A DNA stretch of 24,401 bases from a virus: positions 1 to 24,401 of the IMG/VR virus record IMGVR_UViG_3300044633_001437; one strand, written 5' to 3'. Below the pieces are notes generated by a model. That model saw only the letters and a list, made by a program, of their open reading frames with translations, made no database searches and was not told the DNA's origin. Both the position numbers and the translations under genes were made by a program. Position 1 is the first letter of the stretch; each line of letters starts with the position of its first letter. Below are positions 7,719-16,422 of the stretch, piece after piece.

Positions 7719-8207
7719 ATGGCTGATTTATTAATGAAAATGCCCATACCTTATGAACCAAAAAGACAGAACCGGTTTATTTTAAGGTTTCCATCCAGTT
7801 TAGGGATAAATGAATGGTTTGTTGAAAGTACATCAAGACCAACTATAAAGATTGGTTCAACTGAAATCCAATTTTTAAATACATCGACATTTGTTGCTGG
7901 TAGATTTAATTGGGACCCAATTACGGTTAAATTCCGTGACCCAATCGGTCCTTCGGCCGCTCAAGCACTTATGGAGTGGGTTCGTTTACATGCTGAATCA
8001 GTTACCGGTCGTATGGGTTATGCTGCAGGTTATAAAAAAGATATCGACCTTGAAATGTTAGACCCAACAGGAGTTGTGGTTGAAAAATGGATTCTTTATG
8101 GAACATTTTTAACTGATGTTAATTTTGGGTCTTTAAGTTATAGTCAAGACGCATTGGCGGATATTACCGCACAACTTCGTATGGATAGATGTGTATTGGT
8201 TTACTAG
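7719..8207 (+). CDS. gp19: Tail tube protein (T4 gp19-like)
   Basis: 162 aa, almost exactly the T4 gp19 length (163 aa). It shows the family pattern: basic PKRQNRFILRFPSSLGI near the N-terminus, WFVESTSRPTIKIGSTEIQFLNTSTFVAGRF, W-DPITVKFRDPIGPSAAQALMEWVRLH in the middle, and a C-terminal strand set LEMLDPTGVVVEKWILYGTFLTDVNFGSLSY. The same fold occurs in tubes of contractile injection systems such as T6SS Hcp-like rings. The protein stacks as hexameric rings inside the sheath to form the DNA conduit. It has its own promoter-like box and is followed by a strong hairpin terminator, a layout that suits high-level expression as a near single-gene message. Confidence 0.96.
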   Translation: MADLLMKMPIPYEPKRQNRFILRFPSSLGINEWFVESTSRPTIKIGSTEIQFLNTSTFVAGRFNWDPITVKFRDPIGPSAAQALMEWVRLHAESVTGRMGYAAGYKKDIDLEMLDPTGVVVEKWILYGTFLTDVNFGSLSYSQDALADITAQLRMDRCVLVY

Positions 8208-8248
8208 ATTTACATTTAATATTTACAATTATTTTTATTTAACTTATA

Positions 8249-8287
8249 ATTAACCGTAAAGCAATAAACTTTACGGTTAATTTTTTT
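8249..8287 (+). terminator. Rho-independent terminator after tail tube
   Basis: A perfect 13-bp stem (ATTAACCGTAAAG at 8249-8261 with its complement at 8269-8281) closes a 7-base loop CAATAAA and runs into seven T residues (8281-8287). The T-run ends only four bases before the ATG at 8292. No promoter box lies between, so the chaperone gene probably depends on read-through, which would lower its level relative to the tube. Confidence 0.9.
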
Positions 8288-8291
8288 ATAT

Positions 8292-9035
8292 ATGGAAACA
8301 CAATCAAGAGACTACGGTCAAGAAAATTTTACATTACCACACGATGTGGTTCAATTACCATCACAAGGACTTTTTTATAAAAATAAAAAGAAATCTTTAA
8401 AAGTCGGTTATCTTACCGCATCAGACGAAAATATTATAATGGCAGGGACAAACGACTTGACAACAAGTTTATTACGAGCCAAGATATATGAACCTGATGT
8501 TAAGATTGAAGACCTACTTGAAGGGGATATTGAAGCGATATTAATTTTTTTACGAAATACGGGATTTGGACCAGAAATGACACTAAATCTTGTTGACCCG
8601 GCAACTAAAAAATCTTTTCAGTCTCAAATTATTTTAGACCAATTAAATATAATTAACGGACAAATACCTAACGAAGACGGAACATTTACTATCCAATTAC
8701 CAAAAACCCAATCAACTGTTAAATTAAAACCACTTAATTACGGAGAGATTATGGACATTAGTAAATTGGCTGAAACATACCCTCAAGGTAGAGTTGTTCC
8801 AAAAATCACTTGGAGATTACAAAAAGAAATAGTTGAAATAGATGGTTCTAATGACAAGTCAGTTATTGGTAAATTTATTGAATCAATGCCAATTTCAGAT
8901 TCTAAATTTATTAGAAAATTTATGAACGAAAACGAACCTAGACTAGATATGAATAAAGTAATAATGGCCCCGTCCGGAGAAAAGCTGACAGTGAATGTTG
9001 GGTTTGGGGTCGAGTTTTTTCGCCCTTTCTTCTGA
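8292..9035 (+). CDS. Tail assembly chaperone / T4 gp26-type baseplate protein, zero-frame product
   Basis: 247 aa. It opens with LPHDVVQLPSQGLFYKNKKKSLKVGYLTASDENIIM and LLEGDIEAILIFLRNTGFGPEM, the pattern I associate with T4-type gp26/chaperone proteins encoded between tube and tape measure. The C-terminal part has FIESMPISDSKFIRKFMNENEPRLDM and APSGEKLTVNVGFGVEFFRPFF, then TGA. Relatives normally continue after 'FFRP' with a charged helical region containing an MP-hydrophobic-R pattern; that region exists here in another frame (9022-9174). The zero-frame protein is therefore probably the short chaperone form (analogous to lambda gpG), which coats or escorts the tape measure. No Shine-Dalgarno; the start lies four bases after a terminator T-run. 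The exact name is less sure than the locus role. Confidence 0.8.
   Translation: METQSRDYGQENFTLPHDVVQLPSQGLFYKNKKKSLKVGYLTASDENIIMAGTNDLTTSLLRAKIYEPDVKIEDLLEGDIEAILIFLRNTGFGPEMTLNLVDPATKKSFQSQIILDQLNIINGQIPNEDGTFTIQLPKTQSTVKLKPLNYGEIMDISKLAETYPQGRVVPKITWRLQKEIVEIDGSNDKSVIGKFIESMPISDSKFIRKFMNENEPRLDMNKVIMAPSGEKLTVNVGFGVEFFRPFF
9015..9035 (+). other. Probable +1 (or -2) ribosomal frameshift site
   Basis: Zero-frame codons are TTT TTT CGC CCT TTC TTC TGA. The downstream coding region is in the +1 frame. At TTT|C a Phe tRNA can slide from TTT to TTC, its better match, while CGC, a codon rare in AT-rich genes, waits in the A site. A -2 slip on the six T residues gives the same frame. A third option is a shift at the TGA itself. 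A one-base sequencing or assembly error in the T-run cannot be excluded. Confidence 0.6.
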
Positions 9036-9174
9036 TTATAGGAAAAACCAAATAGACGAATTCTATTATTTGAATAAATTTATGAATATCAGTTATGGTG
9101 ATTTTGAAAAAATGCCATTATTCGTGAGAAAATATTTATTAGATAAATGGATTGAAGATAACAAGAAGGACTAA
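9022..9174 (+). CDS. C-terminal extension of tail assembly chaperone, +1 frame
   Basis: About 50 codons in the +1 frame relative to the upstream gene, ending at TAA 9172-9174. The reading gives SSDYRKNQIDEFYYLNKF, then ISYGDFEKMPLFVRKYLLDKW and an acidic/lysine tail. It is coherent and helix-rich. Its MP-L-VRKYLL pattern matches the C-terminal region found fused in frame in other T4-like relatives, as I recall them. Joined by frameshift, the product would be about 293 aa, analogous to lambda gpGT. The only in-frame ATG (9082) would leave out the first 20 or so conserved-looking residues, so separate initiation is less likely. In lambda-like systems the extension recruits tail-tube subunits to the tape measure. 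Confidence 0.7.
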   Translation, partial: ALSSDYRKNQIDEFYYLNKFMNISYGDFEKMPLFVRKYLLDKWIEDNKKD

Positions 9175-9191
9175 AAATTTTAGTCCTTCTT
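9163..9191 (+). terminator. Perfect hairpin overlapping the chaperone extension stop codon
   Basis: AAGAAGGACTAAAA (9163-9176) and its exact complement (9178-9191) flank one base, giving up to 14 base pairs less the few needed for a loop. It contains the TAA stop of the extension. It is followed by CTATTTATA, not a clean T-run, though the right arm starts with TTTT and ends TTCTT. It is probably a terminator placed just before the tape-measure promoter box, or an mRNA 3'-end stabiliser. Confidence 0.7.
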
Positions 9192-9192
9192 C

Positions 9193-9200
9193 TATTTATA
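9193..9200 (+). promoter_or_regulatory. Putative late-promoter box TATTTATA upstream of tape measure
   Basis: TATTTATATATAAA begins two bases after the preceding hairpin and ends with 17 bases to the ATG from the 8-base core. The identical string TATTTATATATAAA occurs at 23733, the longest match among the boxes. Confidence 0.6.
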
Positions 9201-9217
9201 TATAAAGTTAAATAATT

Positions 9218-11047
9218 ATGGCAGACAACGAAGGTAGTGCTAAAGAACTTAAAGAAAGTTTTGAAAGGTTAGGTCAACCTATTGATGAAATATTAAACGC
9301 TATTGGTAACATGTATCAAGAAGCGAATAGACTTAATGAGTCCTTTGTACAAGGAAGAACTCGTATGGATGAAATGAATGACGCGGTGTCAAGAGCCGCG
9401 GCGGGGGTCATTCGTTTGGGTGGTGACATTTCTGATGTTAATACAACAATGGCAGGTATTGCAGAAGGTGCTAGAAGGAATGTAATTGCTACAGAAGACC
9501 AAGTTAGTAAGTTATATGCTGCATCTACAATTCTCGAAACTACCTCAAGTTCCTTAGTTGAAAAATTCGCTGAAGTTGGGTATGAGACATCTCAAATCGG
9601 AGTTAACTTAGAGGATTCTATCCAGTATGTTCAAAGTGTTGGACTAAATGCTAAGACGGTAATGACCGATGTCACTCAAAACATGTCTATAATGAATAAA
9701 TTCAATTTCAGTGATGGTGTACGGGGATTGACCAAAATGGCGGCACAAGCGTCAATGTTGAGGTTTGATATGTCAGCAACCGCTACTTTCGCAGAAAAAG
9801 TTATGAAACCCGAAGAGGCTATTAATACCGCGGCAGCCCTACAACGATTAGGTGTTGCGGTTGGTCAATTAGGAGACCCTTTTGCAATGATGAATGATTC
9901 ACTTACTAATCCTGGGGCTCTACAAGATAGTATAATTAAAGCAACACAACAATTTGTTGAACTTGATGCTGCGGGAAATTTTACAATAAATCGTCAAGGA
10001 TTATTGACTTTAAGAGAAATGGCTACTGAGACCGGAATCTCTTATGACCAATTAACAAAAAGTGCTTTAGCGGCCGCTTCTTTAAATGAAAGGTTATCGG
10101 CTATTAGTCCATCATTACAGTTTGATAAACCAGAAGACAGACAGTTGTTGGCTAATATGGCAACAAAGAAAGATGGTGAGTATGTTGTTCAAATTAAAGA
10201 TGATAAGGGTGCGATTGAATACAAAAAACTTGGTGATATTACCGCAGACGAATTCAAAGAGTTGAGGAAAAAACAAGAAGAAGCTCCAAAAACTTTAGAA
10301 GAAATCCAAATCAGTCAATTAGATGTGTTGATAAATATTCAAAAGGCGATAGAATCAAATGTTGCAAAGGGAACTTATGGAATTGCGGGGGCTTCAATCA
10401 TTAGAGGAAATCTTACAGGTGCGGAAAGAATTGTAAGTTCGGTTGCGAAATCGGTTGACAAAAATGTACCTGAAAGTTCTAAGATAACTGAAAGTATTAA
10501 TGATGTCGTTAAAAAAATGGGAGTACTTTTTACCACAAAGGATATGGGTAAAATAAGTAATAAAGATTTTGCGATAAAACTTACCTCTCTTGAAAATGAA
10601 ATTAAAAATAAAGCAAATACTCTTGGTGATAAAGGGTTTGATGCTTTAAAAAATATTTTACGAGATAGCGATAAACAAATTACCGGTAAAAGTGGTATTG
10701 AATTAGCGTTTAAAAAATATGCTTCAGAAATTTTGGGAGCAACAAACTCAGAGCTCAAAAAATCAAGTAGTGCTTCTAAAATTACAGGAACAAAAAAAAT
10801 TGAACCAATAAGTAAATCAAGTATATTTGGAACTAAAAGTTTTGATGGTACTTCGGAAAAAACTAGTAGTAGTGTTCAGACGGTTAATTCGAAAGTTGAT
10901 TTTGGAGGAGTTATAACAATTAAAGTTGACGCACCTCCGGGTGTTAGTCAACAACAATTAAAAACTTATATGGAATCTGAAGAATATAAAAGATTAATCT
11001 ACGAATATATATCTCAAAAATCAAAACAGCTTGAAAGAACAAAGTAA
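9218..11047 (+). CDS. Tape measure protein (T4 gp29-like)
   Basis: 609 aa, close to T4 gp29 (590 aa). Residues 1-330 are dominated by long helices with heptad-like and Ala/Ser/Met-rich character (for example DEILNAIGNMYQEANRLNESF and the AAALQRLGVAVGQLG segment). The centre is Lys/Glu-rich (KKQEEAPKTLEEIQISQLDVLINIQKAIESN). The C-terminal 100 residues turn Ser/Lys-rich and end in a compact beta-helix piece (GVITIKVDAPPGVSQQQLKTYM) and a basic tail. Tape measures fill the tube lumen and set tail length; the length here predicts a tail similar to T4's. Position directly after the chaperone pair and before baseplate genes agrees. No peptidase or transglycosylase motif is seen in it. A generic tape-measure call is safer than a strict gp29 call. 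Confidence 0.85.
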   Translation: MADNEGSAKELKESFERLGQPIDEILNAIGNMYQEANRLNESFVQGRTRMDEMNDAVSRAAAGVIRLGGDISDVNTTMAGIAEGARRNVIATEDQVSKLYAASTILETTSSSLVEKFAEVGYETSQIGVNLEDSIQYVQSVGLNAKTVMTDVTQNMSIMNKFNFSDGVRGLTKMAAQASMLRFDMSATATFAEKVMKPEEAINTAAALQRLGVAVGQLGDPFAMMNDSLTNPGALQDSIIKATQQFVELDAAGNFTINRQGLLTLREMATETGISYDQLTKSALAAASLNERLSAISPSLQFDKPEDRQLLANMATKKDGEYVVQIKDDKGAIEYKKLGDITADEFKELRKKQEEAPKTLEEIQISQLDVLINIQKAIESNVAKGTYGIAGASIIRGNLTGAERIVSSVAKSVDKNVPESSKITESINDVVKKMGVLFTTKDMGKISNKDFAIKLTSLENEIKNKANTLGDKGFDALKNILRDSDKQITGKSGIELAFKKYASEILGATNSELKKSSSASKITGTKKIEPISKSSIFGTKSFDGTSEKTSSSVQTVNSKVDFGGVITIKVDAPPGVSQQQLKTYMESEEYKRLIYEYISQKSKQLERTK

Positions 11048-11074
11048 TTTTTGAATAAAAAATTAACATTAACC

Positions 11075-11082
11075 TATTTATA
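11075..11082 (+). promoter_or_regulatory. Putative late-promoter box TATTTATA upstream of baseplate genes
   Basis: CTATTTATAAATAAATAG; the core is followed by 16 bases to the ATG at 11099. The overlapping TATAAATA (11079-11086) equals the T4 late-promoter core in the sense direction. It is the last box until 23733, so one message of about 12.6 kb probably covers the three overlapping baseplate genes. Confidence 0.55.
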
Positions 11083-11098
11083 AATAAATAGAAAATAG

Positions 11099-14000
11099 AT
11101 GGGTAGTCCATTAGATTATATTAGCACCGAAGGGTTTAGAAAAAAACTTATTGCGAGAAATTTGGCTCCATATTCCAAATCTCCAACTAAAGTTGTGCCA
11201 CCGACAACATATGAGATTGTTCAATCTGATTTAGTTCCTGTTGATAGTCCGGACTCTTTTATAGATACACCATTTTTCGCCGATAAATTATACCCACTTA
11301 ATAAATGGGGTAATGACGGGGGATACGAACAATTACCTGATTTACCTGTTAATACTATTGCCCCCAATAAAGGTGAATATGGTCCCGGACAACAAGACGC
11401 AAAACTTTTAGAAGAAGCCCAAATTGCTGCGAAAATCGGATTTCCAGGGATTGCACCACCATGGCAACCATTAAATGCTTATGGTCCTAATAGTTTACAA
11501 CAATTAGATGCTGGAGAAGCAATCGTGTCTCCTGATTCAATAAATAACGGACTTACAGGTGGAGTCCCAAATTTATATAACAATCAACCATACCCAACAA
11601 CTTTTAATTCGTCATCTTATTCATCATTATCAATATTATTATCGTCAGACCCACAAGGTAGTAATGGTCGTTTGAGTGAGGATTCCTTTATCGCTCGATT
11701 AGGGGCTAAAACATTAAAAAGAGAGTTTGAGGAAAGAATTGGACGAGCAATTATCCGAGAAACTATAGGTCGTGCAAATATTTTAAATGTTAATAGCAGC
11801 ACGAATGTTGTTAATATTTTGACGGGTAGAGTTCCATTAATTGAACCCAATTATCAAATTACCGTCCCGTCTAACCCTATAACCGCGGCTGCGGACTTTT
11901 CACTTAGATTGACGGGAAGTTTACTACCATTCTCATTAATTCCTGGCTCATATTTTGACCCTAACATTAACCAACCAAAACCAGGGACTATTGCCCAATC
12001 CTTAATTGCCAATCCAATTGCTGCTGTAGGTAATTTTGTATCAAATTTATTGGGTGCGGGAAAAACAGGTTCTCAAATTTTCTACAACAATACGGGAGGA
12101 GGACAAAAGTCTATCTTATGGAAAAATATTAATTTTAATAAGTATAAACCAAACTACGATAGAACATTAATAGATAGATTAGGTGGTGCGATTGTTGGAA
12201 GCCAAACAAATAATGCTAATTTTTATGTTGGGTCAACAACATCTGACCCATCAAGAGTATTCTCACCAAGTAGAGAATTACCCGTAGATGCTTTTGGTAA
12301 TGAACAACAAGCTCCTGTTTACGGACCTCAAGAACTTGCTCAATTATATGAAGGACCTAGTAAAGAAATTAGACTGGGGGCGAACGGACCAACATATAGT
12401 AATGGTGGAGGTATTGAAGGTGGGTTCACTTGGGTTTCACCAAAATACAAAGGAAATGCCGGTAAGAAAGTCGGAGTTGGAGGTGAGGTCACTAATCAAG
12501 ATGAGGATTTTAAACCATCATCTTATAATAGTACCGAGTCAACAGAAAGAACTTTTAGGGAGGGTTCAATACTTGACGACACACAAAGAATTATTAATAG
12601 TCAACCACAAGGAGGTAAAAGATTACAACATGTAGGTAATGCTATTGACCAAGTTTCTAAAGTTTTTAACGATGGATATAAAGAGTTGACAAAAGGTTCT
12701 CGGGTTTTAAGGTATGTGGGGTCAATAGGACAAGAAGTTGGAACAGAATATTGTCGAGTATTTGCTAAAGACGTACCATATATTCAATATAATGATTTAC
12801 AGAAAACGGACGGTATTGTTACTGAAGGTAGAAGGTTTTCATATTCAGTGTTAGATAAAACATATAACCTCAACATTGCTCCTAATAAACAAGAAGGAGG
12901 ACAAGACTCAACAAATTTAGTTGGAACTTTTAATAATGCCGTTGCGAAAAAATACATGTTTTCAATTGAAAATTTATCTTGGAGAACATCAAATACCCCC
13001 GGATTCACAGTTTCTGATTTACCTGTATGTGAAAGAGGCCCCAATGGGGGTAGAGTAATGTGGTTTCCACCATATGGATTAACTTTTAACGAAACCGTAA
13101 GTGCGAATTGGCAGGGAACTGATTTTATCGGTAGGCCCGAACCAATTTATACTTACAAAAATACTAGTAGAACAGGTACTTTAACTTGGAAAATTGTTGT
13201 AGACCATCCATCGGTTTTAAATGTTATAGTTAATAAAGTTTTGGCTAACGAGACCAATAAAACTAGAATTGATAGTATTTTAGATTCTTTTTTTGCCGGA
13301 TGTAGAAAATATGATTTATATGAGTTAGCTAAAAAATATTACACAATATCGCCAAATGATTTATTTCAACTTCAAACCGCTTTAAGTTCTAAGGAATTAA
13401 CACCAGACCAAATTAAGTATGTTGTTAATACTATCGATAGTAAAGACCAAGTTAAAAGCGACAATGGTAGTACTGGCGGAGCCCCCGTAAATGATTTGAA
13501 ACAATTTGAGAACATTTCGTTTTATTTTGACAATAACATACCAAAAGAATTGGGTGAAAATTATCAAACACTTTTTGACGCATATACTGGTACAACTAGA
13601 AGAGACAGATACAATACATATCCAGATTCTGGGGCAACAAATTCGTTTTTTAATACGGTAATAATACCAAATAAAAAACGAATTGATGAACTAATTAATG
13701 AATTAGCTAAACAATTAAATAATAACAAAGAAGGAACCGTAACATTATATTTTAAAAGTAGTACATCTCCAAAAGCAACAGAGGCGTCTAATAATATTCT
13801 GTCAGCAAAAAGAATTGATTCGGCAATTAATTATATCAAATCAAGTCCAAATTTGAAAAATTACGTCGATAAAAGGTTATTATTTGACCCGACCGGAGGA
13901 GTTGGAGAGTTTACCCAAGTTATGGCGTTTGATAGTAAGACAGGTCAATTTAACCCAAAGGGTCAAGTTAATTGTGGGGATAATGATGGTAATAGTCAAC

Positions 14001-16099
14001 CCGCAAATAATGAAGTTTATACAACTAACGCAATGGCTTGTAGACGTGCTTTCATATCAAATGTAGTATCAACATTGAACGCACCCCCTGCCGTTCTACC
14101 ACCAAAAAAGACTACCGTTGTTACAGGAAATGTCGTTACTAAAACCGAAACTGTTCCGGTTATTGAAACAACCGTAGTTCAAAGAGATAATATAAGTAAA
14201 AGGGTTTTAAGGTCATTATTATCTGAATGTGATTATTTCGAAACAATAAAAGAAGAAACACCATTAGTTTACGATAACTTAAGGGATAAATTAAAATTTT
14301 TCCAACCTGCGTTTCACTCAATGACACCAGAAGGTCTTAATTCAAGATTAACATTTTTACAACAATGTATGAGACCTGGAGATACAATCCCAACGGTTAA
14401 ATTTAATAATGGGGTTAGATCTCTTAGTTATAATGATGCAACCAATACTTCATTTGGTGCACCACCGGTTTTAGTTTTACGAGTCGGGGATTTTTATAAC
14501 ACTAAAATAATCCCAACAAGTTTGTCATTAACTTATGAGGAGTTAGATATAAATCCTGAAGGTATTGGAGTTCAACCTATGATAGCAAATGTAACTTTAT
14601 CATTTAATTTTGTTGGGGGTAGTGGATTAAAGGAATCTGTGGATAAACTACAAAATGCGTTAACGTTTAACTATTATGCTAATACAGAAATTTATGACGA
14701 TAGAGCAGATTCAACTGATTTAAGTTATAAAGTGATTGATGCTGACTTTTTAAAATCTGCAATTGAAAATAATGTTGCTCCACCAACGATTAACCAAGCA
14801 TCTCCAAATAATGGTCAAAGTAATGATAAAGCGGTAGGAACAATTCTTACAAATGTGGTTGAAGGTACAAATCAAACAGGAACTCTTAGTTATAGTTCTA
14901 CTATGGATAAATTGGTTGAAGAAAGTCAAAATTATTTTACAAATGTTGTTAATAAAAATAGAGAGTCATTAAACCAATATAATAACGCGGTTCGACAACA
15001 ATGGATGTCGGAGAGAATTTACCAAAAAGGTAAATTTTTGATAACTAAAAATGAACCTGAAACTTTCTTATTTGGTAAACCAAATAATTTGGAAAAAAGA
15101 GTTGATGAAATATTCGGGCAATTAATTAAAGACATTAAAAATGAAGATGAAGGGTTTATTGATTTTATCTCAAAACAAAATTTTACAAATAGACTTGTAA
15201 ACCAACTCCAAGAAAATTATTCAAATTTTGTTAATAATAAAAGAGGTTCCTTCCAAAATGCAATTACCAACATAGCTAACGGTATGGTCTCAGTACAACA
15301 AAGTTATATTGGGTATATTGGAAGAATTAATGCAATTACTTACGCTGCGGCTTCAGATACCGGAACCGATGGATATCAAGTTTCTGATGGTAAAATTATC
15401 TCCTATATTACTTCAGGAACCACTGAAGTCGACCCTAGCTCAACCAATGTAACTAATACTTTAACGGAGTTATATAATGATGTGAAAAAAATTAAAAGCG
15501 GTATCACCGAATTTAATCTTATTAGTATCGCACCAACTGAAATTGATTATAAGGGTAAAAAATATACAGGACAATTAGTGTTTGAACCAAATTATAGACT
15601 TGAGACTAAAAAAGTGTTCAACCCGTTTAGCGCTGGTTTATTTGATAGTAATAGTGGTTATACCTTTAGAAGAGTTTACATGATAGTATCTAATGATGTT
15701 GTAGATTCTAAAAAATATGAATCATTTAAAAACGCATTAATTGGTAATATTTTAAGTAATTCTGCATTAATAGGTAAGGGTGATAATGATAAAATAAGTA
15801 CGGAGTTTGATAAATACTGGTTAACGATTGCAAAACCGGCGTTTGAAGAAGAAAATGCAATAACTAAATTTTTTATTGATGAAATGGAGAAAAATAAATT
15901 AAAGGACTTTTTAAAATATACTCCATTTAATTTAAAGAAAAAAAGGACATTTACATATACTACCGAAGGTGCAAATACCCCTGCTCAACAAACATTAATT
16001 AAAGGATTAGGTTGGACTGAAAACCAAAACACAAATAATAAAACTTGGAACGACGAAAGTCCTTCAGATGTATTTATATCAAAAGCAAAACTTAACTAA
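11099..16099 (+). CDS. Giant baseplate/tail-tube-junction protein with OmpA-like domain
   Basis: 1666 aa. Residues 1-540 are Pro/Gly/Asn/Ser-rich, extended and not recognised. Residues about 630-710 contain FSIENLSWRT, a WFPPYGLTFNETVSANW block (M654 onward), FIGRPEPIYTYKNTSR and LTWKIVVDHPS, a strand pattern like tube-like baseplate components. Residues about 801-994 look like an OmpA C-terminal domain: first strand ISFYFDN (806-812), helix KKRIDELINELAKQL, strand TVTLYF, NNILSAKRIDSAINYI with R905, and a closing ACRRAFI (R982-R983). OmpA domains bind peptidoglycan; the usual Asp of the 'TD' pair appears to be Ser890 here. A second beta region with VLVLRVGDFYNTKIIP and MIANVTLSFNFVGG lies near 1121-1176. 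The stop overlaps the next start (TAATG). Tail location is inferred from context. Confidence 0.8.
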   Translation: MGSPLDYISTEGFRKKLIARNLAPYSKSPTKVVPPTTYEIVQSDLVPVDSPDSFIDTPFFADKLYPLNKWGNDGGYEQLPDLPVNTIAPNKGEYGPGQQDAKLLEEAQIAAKIGFPGIAPPWQPLNAYGPNSLQQLDAGEAIVSPDSINNGLTGGVPNLYNNQPYPTTFNSSSYSSLSILLSSDPQGSNGRLSEDSFIARLGAKTLKREFEERIGRAIIRETIGRANILNVNSSTNVVNILTGRVPLIEPNYQITVPSNPITAAADFSLRLTGSLLPFSLIPGSYFDPNINQPKPGTIAQSLIANPIAAVGNFVSNLLGAGKTGSQIFYNNTGGGQKSILWKNINFNKYKPNYDRTLIDRLGGAIVGSQTNNANFYVGSTTSDPSRVFSPSRELPVDAFGNEQQAPVYGPQELAQLYEGPSKEIRLGANGPTYSNGGGIEGGFTWVSPKYKGNAGKKVGVGGEVTNQDEDFKPSSYNSTESTERTFREGSILDDTQRIINSQPQGGKRLQHVGNAIDQVSKVFNDGYKELTKGSRVLRYVGSIGQEVGTEYCRVFAKDVPYIQYNDLQKTDGIVTEGRRFSYSVLDKTYNLNIAPNKQEGGQDSTNLVGTFNNAVAKKYMFSIENLSWRTSNTPGFTVSDLPVCERGPNGGRVMWFPPYGLTFNETVSANWQGTDFIGRPEPIYTYKNTSRTGTLTWKIVVDHPSVLNVIVNKVLANETNKTRIDSILDSFFAGCRKYDLYELAKKYYTISPNDLFQLQTALSSKELTPDQIKYVVNTIDSKDQVKSDNGSTGGAPVNDLKQFENISFYFDNNIPKELGENYQTLFDAYTGTTRRDRYNTYPDSGATNSFFNTVIIPNKKRIDELINELAKQLNNNKEGTVTLYFKSSTSPKATEASNNILSAKRIDSAINYIKSSPNLKNYVDKRLLFDPTGGVGEFTQVMAFDSKTGQFNPKGQVNCGDNDGNSQPANNEVYTTNAMACRRAFISNVVSTLNAPPAVLPPKKTTVVTGNVVTKTETVPVIETTVVQRDNISKRVLRSLLSECDYFETIKEETPLVYDNLRDKLKFFQPAFHSMTPEGLNSRLTFLQQCMRPGDTIPTVKFNNGVRSLSYNDATNTSFGAPPVLVLRVGDFYNTKIIPTSLSLTYEELDINPEGIGVQPMIANVTLSFNFVGGSGLKESVDKLQNALTFNYYANTEIYDDRADSTDLSYKVIDADFLKSAIENNVAPPTINQASPNNGQSNDKAVGTILTNVVEGTNQTGTLSYSSTMDKLVEESQNYFTNVVNKNRESLNQYNNAVRQQWMSERIYQKGKFLITKNEPETFLFGKPNNLEKRVDEIFGQLIKDIKNEDEGFIDFISKQNFTNRLVNQLQENYSNFVNNKRGSFQNAITNIANGMVSVQQSYIGYIGRINAITYAAASDTGTDGYQVSDGKIISYITSGTTEVDPSSTNVTNTLTELYNDVKKIKSGITEFNLISIAPTEIDYKGKKYTGQLVFEPNYRLETKKVFNPFSAGLFDSNSGYTFRRVYMIVSNDVVDSKKYESFKNALIGNILSNSALIGKGDNDKISTEFDKYWLTIAKPAFEEENAITKFFIDEMEKNKLKDFLKYTPFNLKKKRTFTYTTEGANTPAQQTLIKGLGWTENQNTNNKTWNDESPSDVFISKAKLN

Positions 16100-16422
16100 T
16101 GGCATATCAATATTATAACAGATATAGTGATTTTAATATCAATGGGGAACAAACTATTGTCCCTTTTGTAAGTATCGGACAAAAACCAACGGATAAGACA
16201 TTTATTTATAAAGTGGGAAGAAGTAGATTAGATGTTGTTTCACAAGAATTTTACAATTCACCTTTTTTCGGTTGGTTAATTTTACAGGCAAATCCTCAAT
16301 TTGGGGGGTTGGAGAATTATATTTATGACGGTGCTGTATTGATAATCCCTTTTCCTTTACTACCTTCATTACAGGACTATAAAGCGGCGGTGTCCGAATA
16401 TTTTTTTTATTATGGCAGGTAG
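16099..16422 (+). CDS. gp53: Baseplate wedge protein gp53-like, LysM-like fold
   Basis: 107 aa. After a short N-terminal arm (YYNRYSDFNINGEQTIVPF), residues 33-90 show the LysM plan: strand TFIYKVGRSR, helix LDVVSQEFYNSPFFGWLILQAN and closing strand AVLIIPFP. T4 gp53 (196 aa) also carries a LysM-like domain, at the baseplate wedge-hub junction; the tail protein X family has a similar plan. This one is nearly only that domain. Its ATG shares the A of the preceding TAA, and its last 11 bases overlap the next gene, so translation of all three baseplate genes is probably coupled. In T4 the fold serves assembly, so peptidoglycan binding should not be assumed. Confidence 0.85.
   Translation: MAYQYYNRYSDFNINGEQTIVPFVSIGQKPTDKTFIYKVGRSRLDVVSQEFYNSPFFGWLILQANPQFGGLENYIYDGAVLIIPFPLLPSLQDYKAAVSEYFFYYGR

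Noticed and set aside
9014-9055. -1 frame continuation of the chaperone gene
   Set aside because: The -1 frame stops at 9053-9055 after a few residues that do not resemble the family; only the +1 frame gives a sensible extension.
10375-10758. Minus-strand ORF of 127 codons inside the tape measure gene
   Set aside because: Hydrophobic Ser/Leu/Ile-rich reading typical of the complement of a Lys/Glu/Ser-rich coding strand; no promoter box or motif.
12288-12635. Plus-strand ORF of 115 codons in another frame of the 1666-aa gene
   Set aside because: No motif, and the main frame is continuous and compositionally consistent through it.
16203-16210. TATTTATA inside the gp53-like gene
   Set aside because: Mid-gene position upstream of no start of its own; probably a chance match or Leu/Ile/Tyr codons, and a reminder of the background rate.
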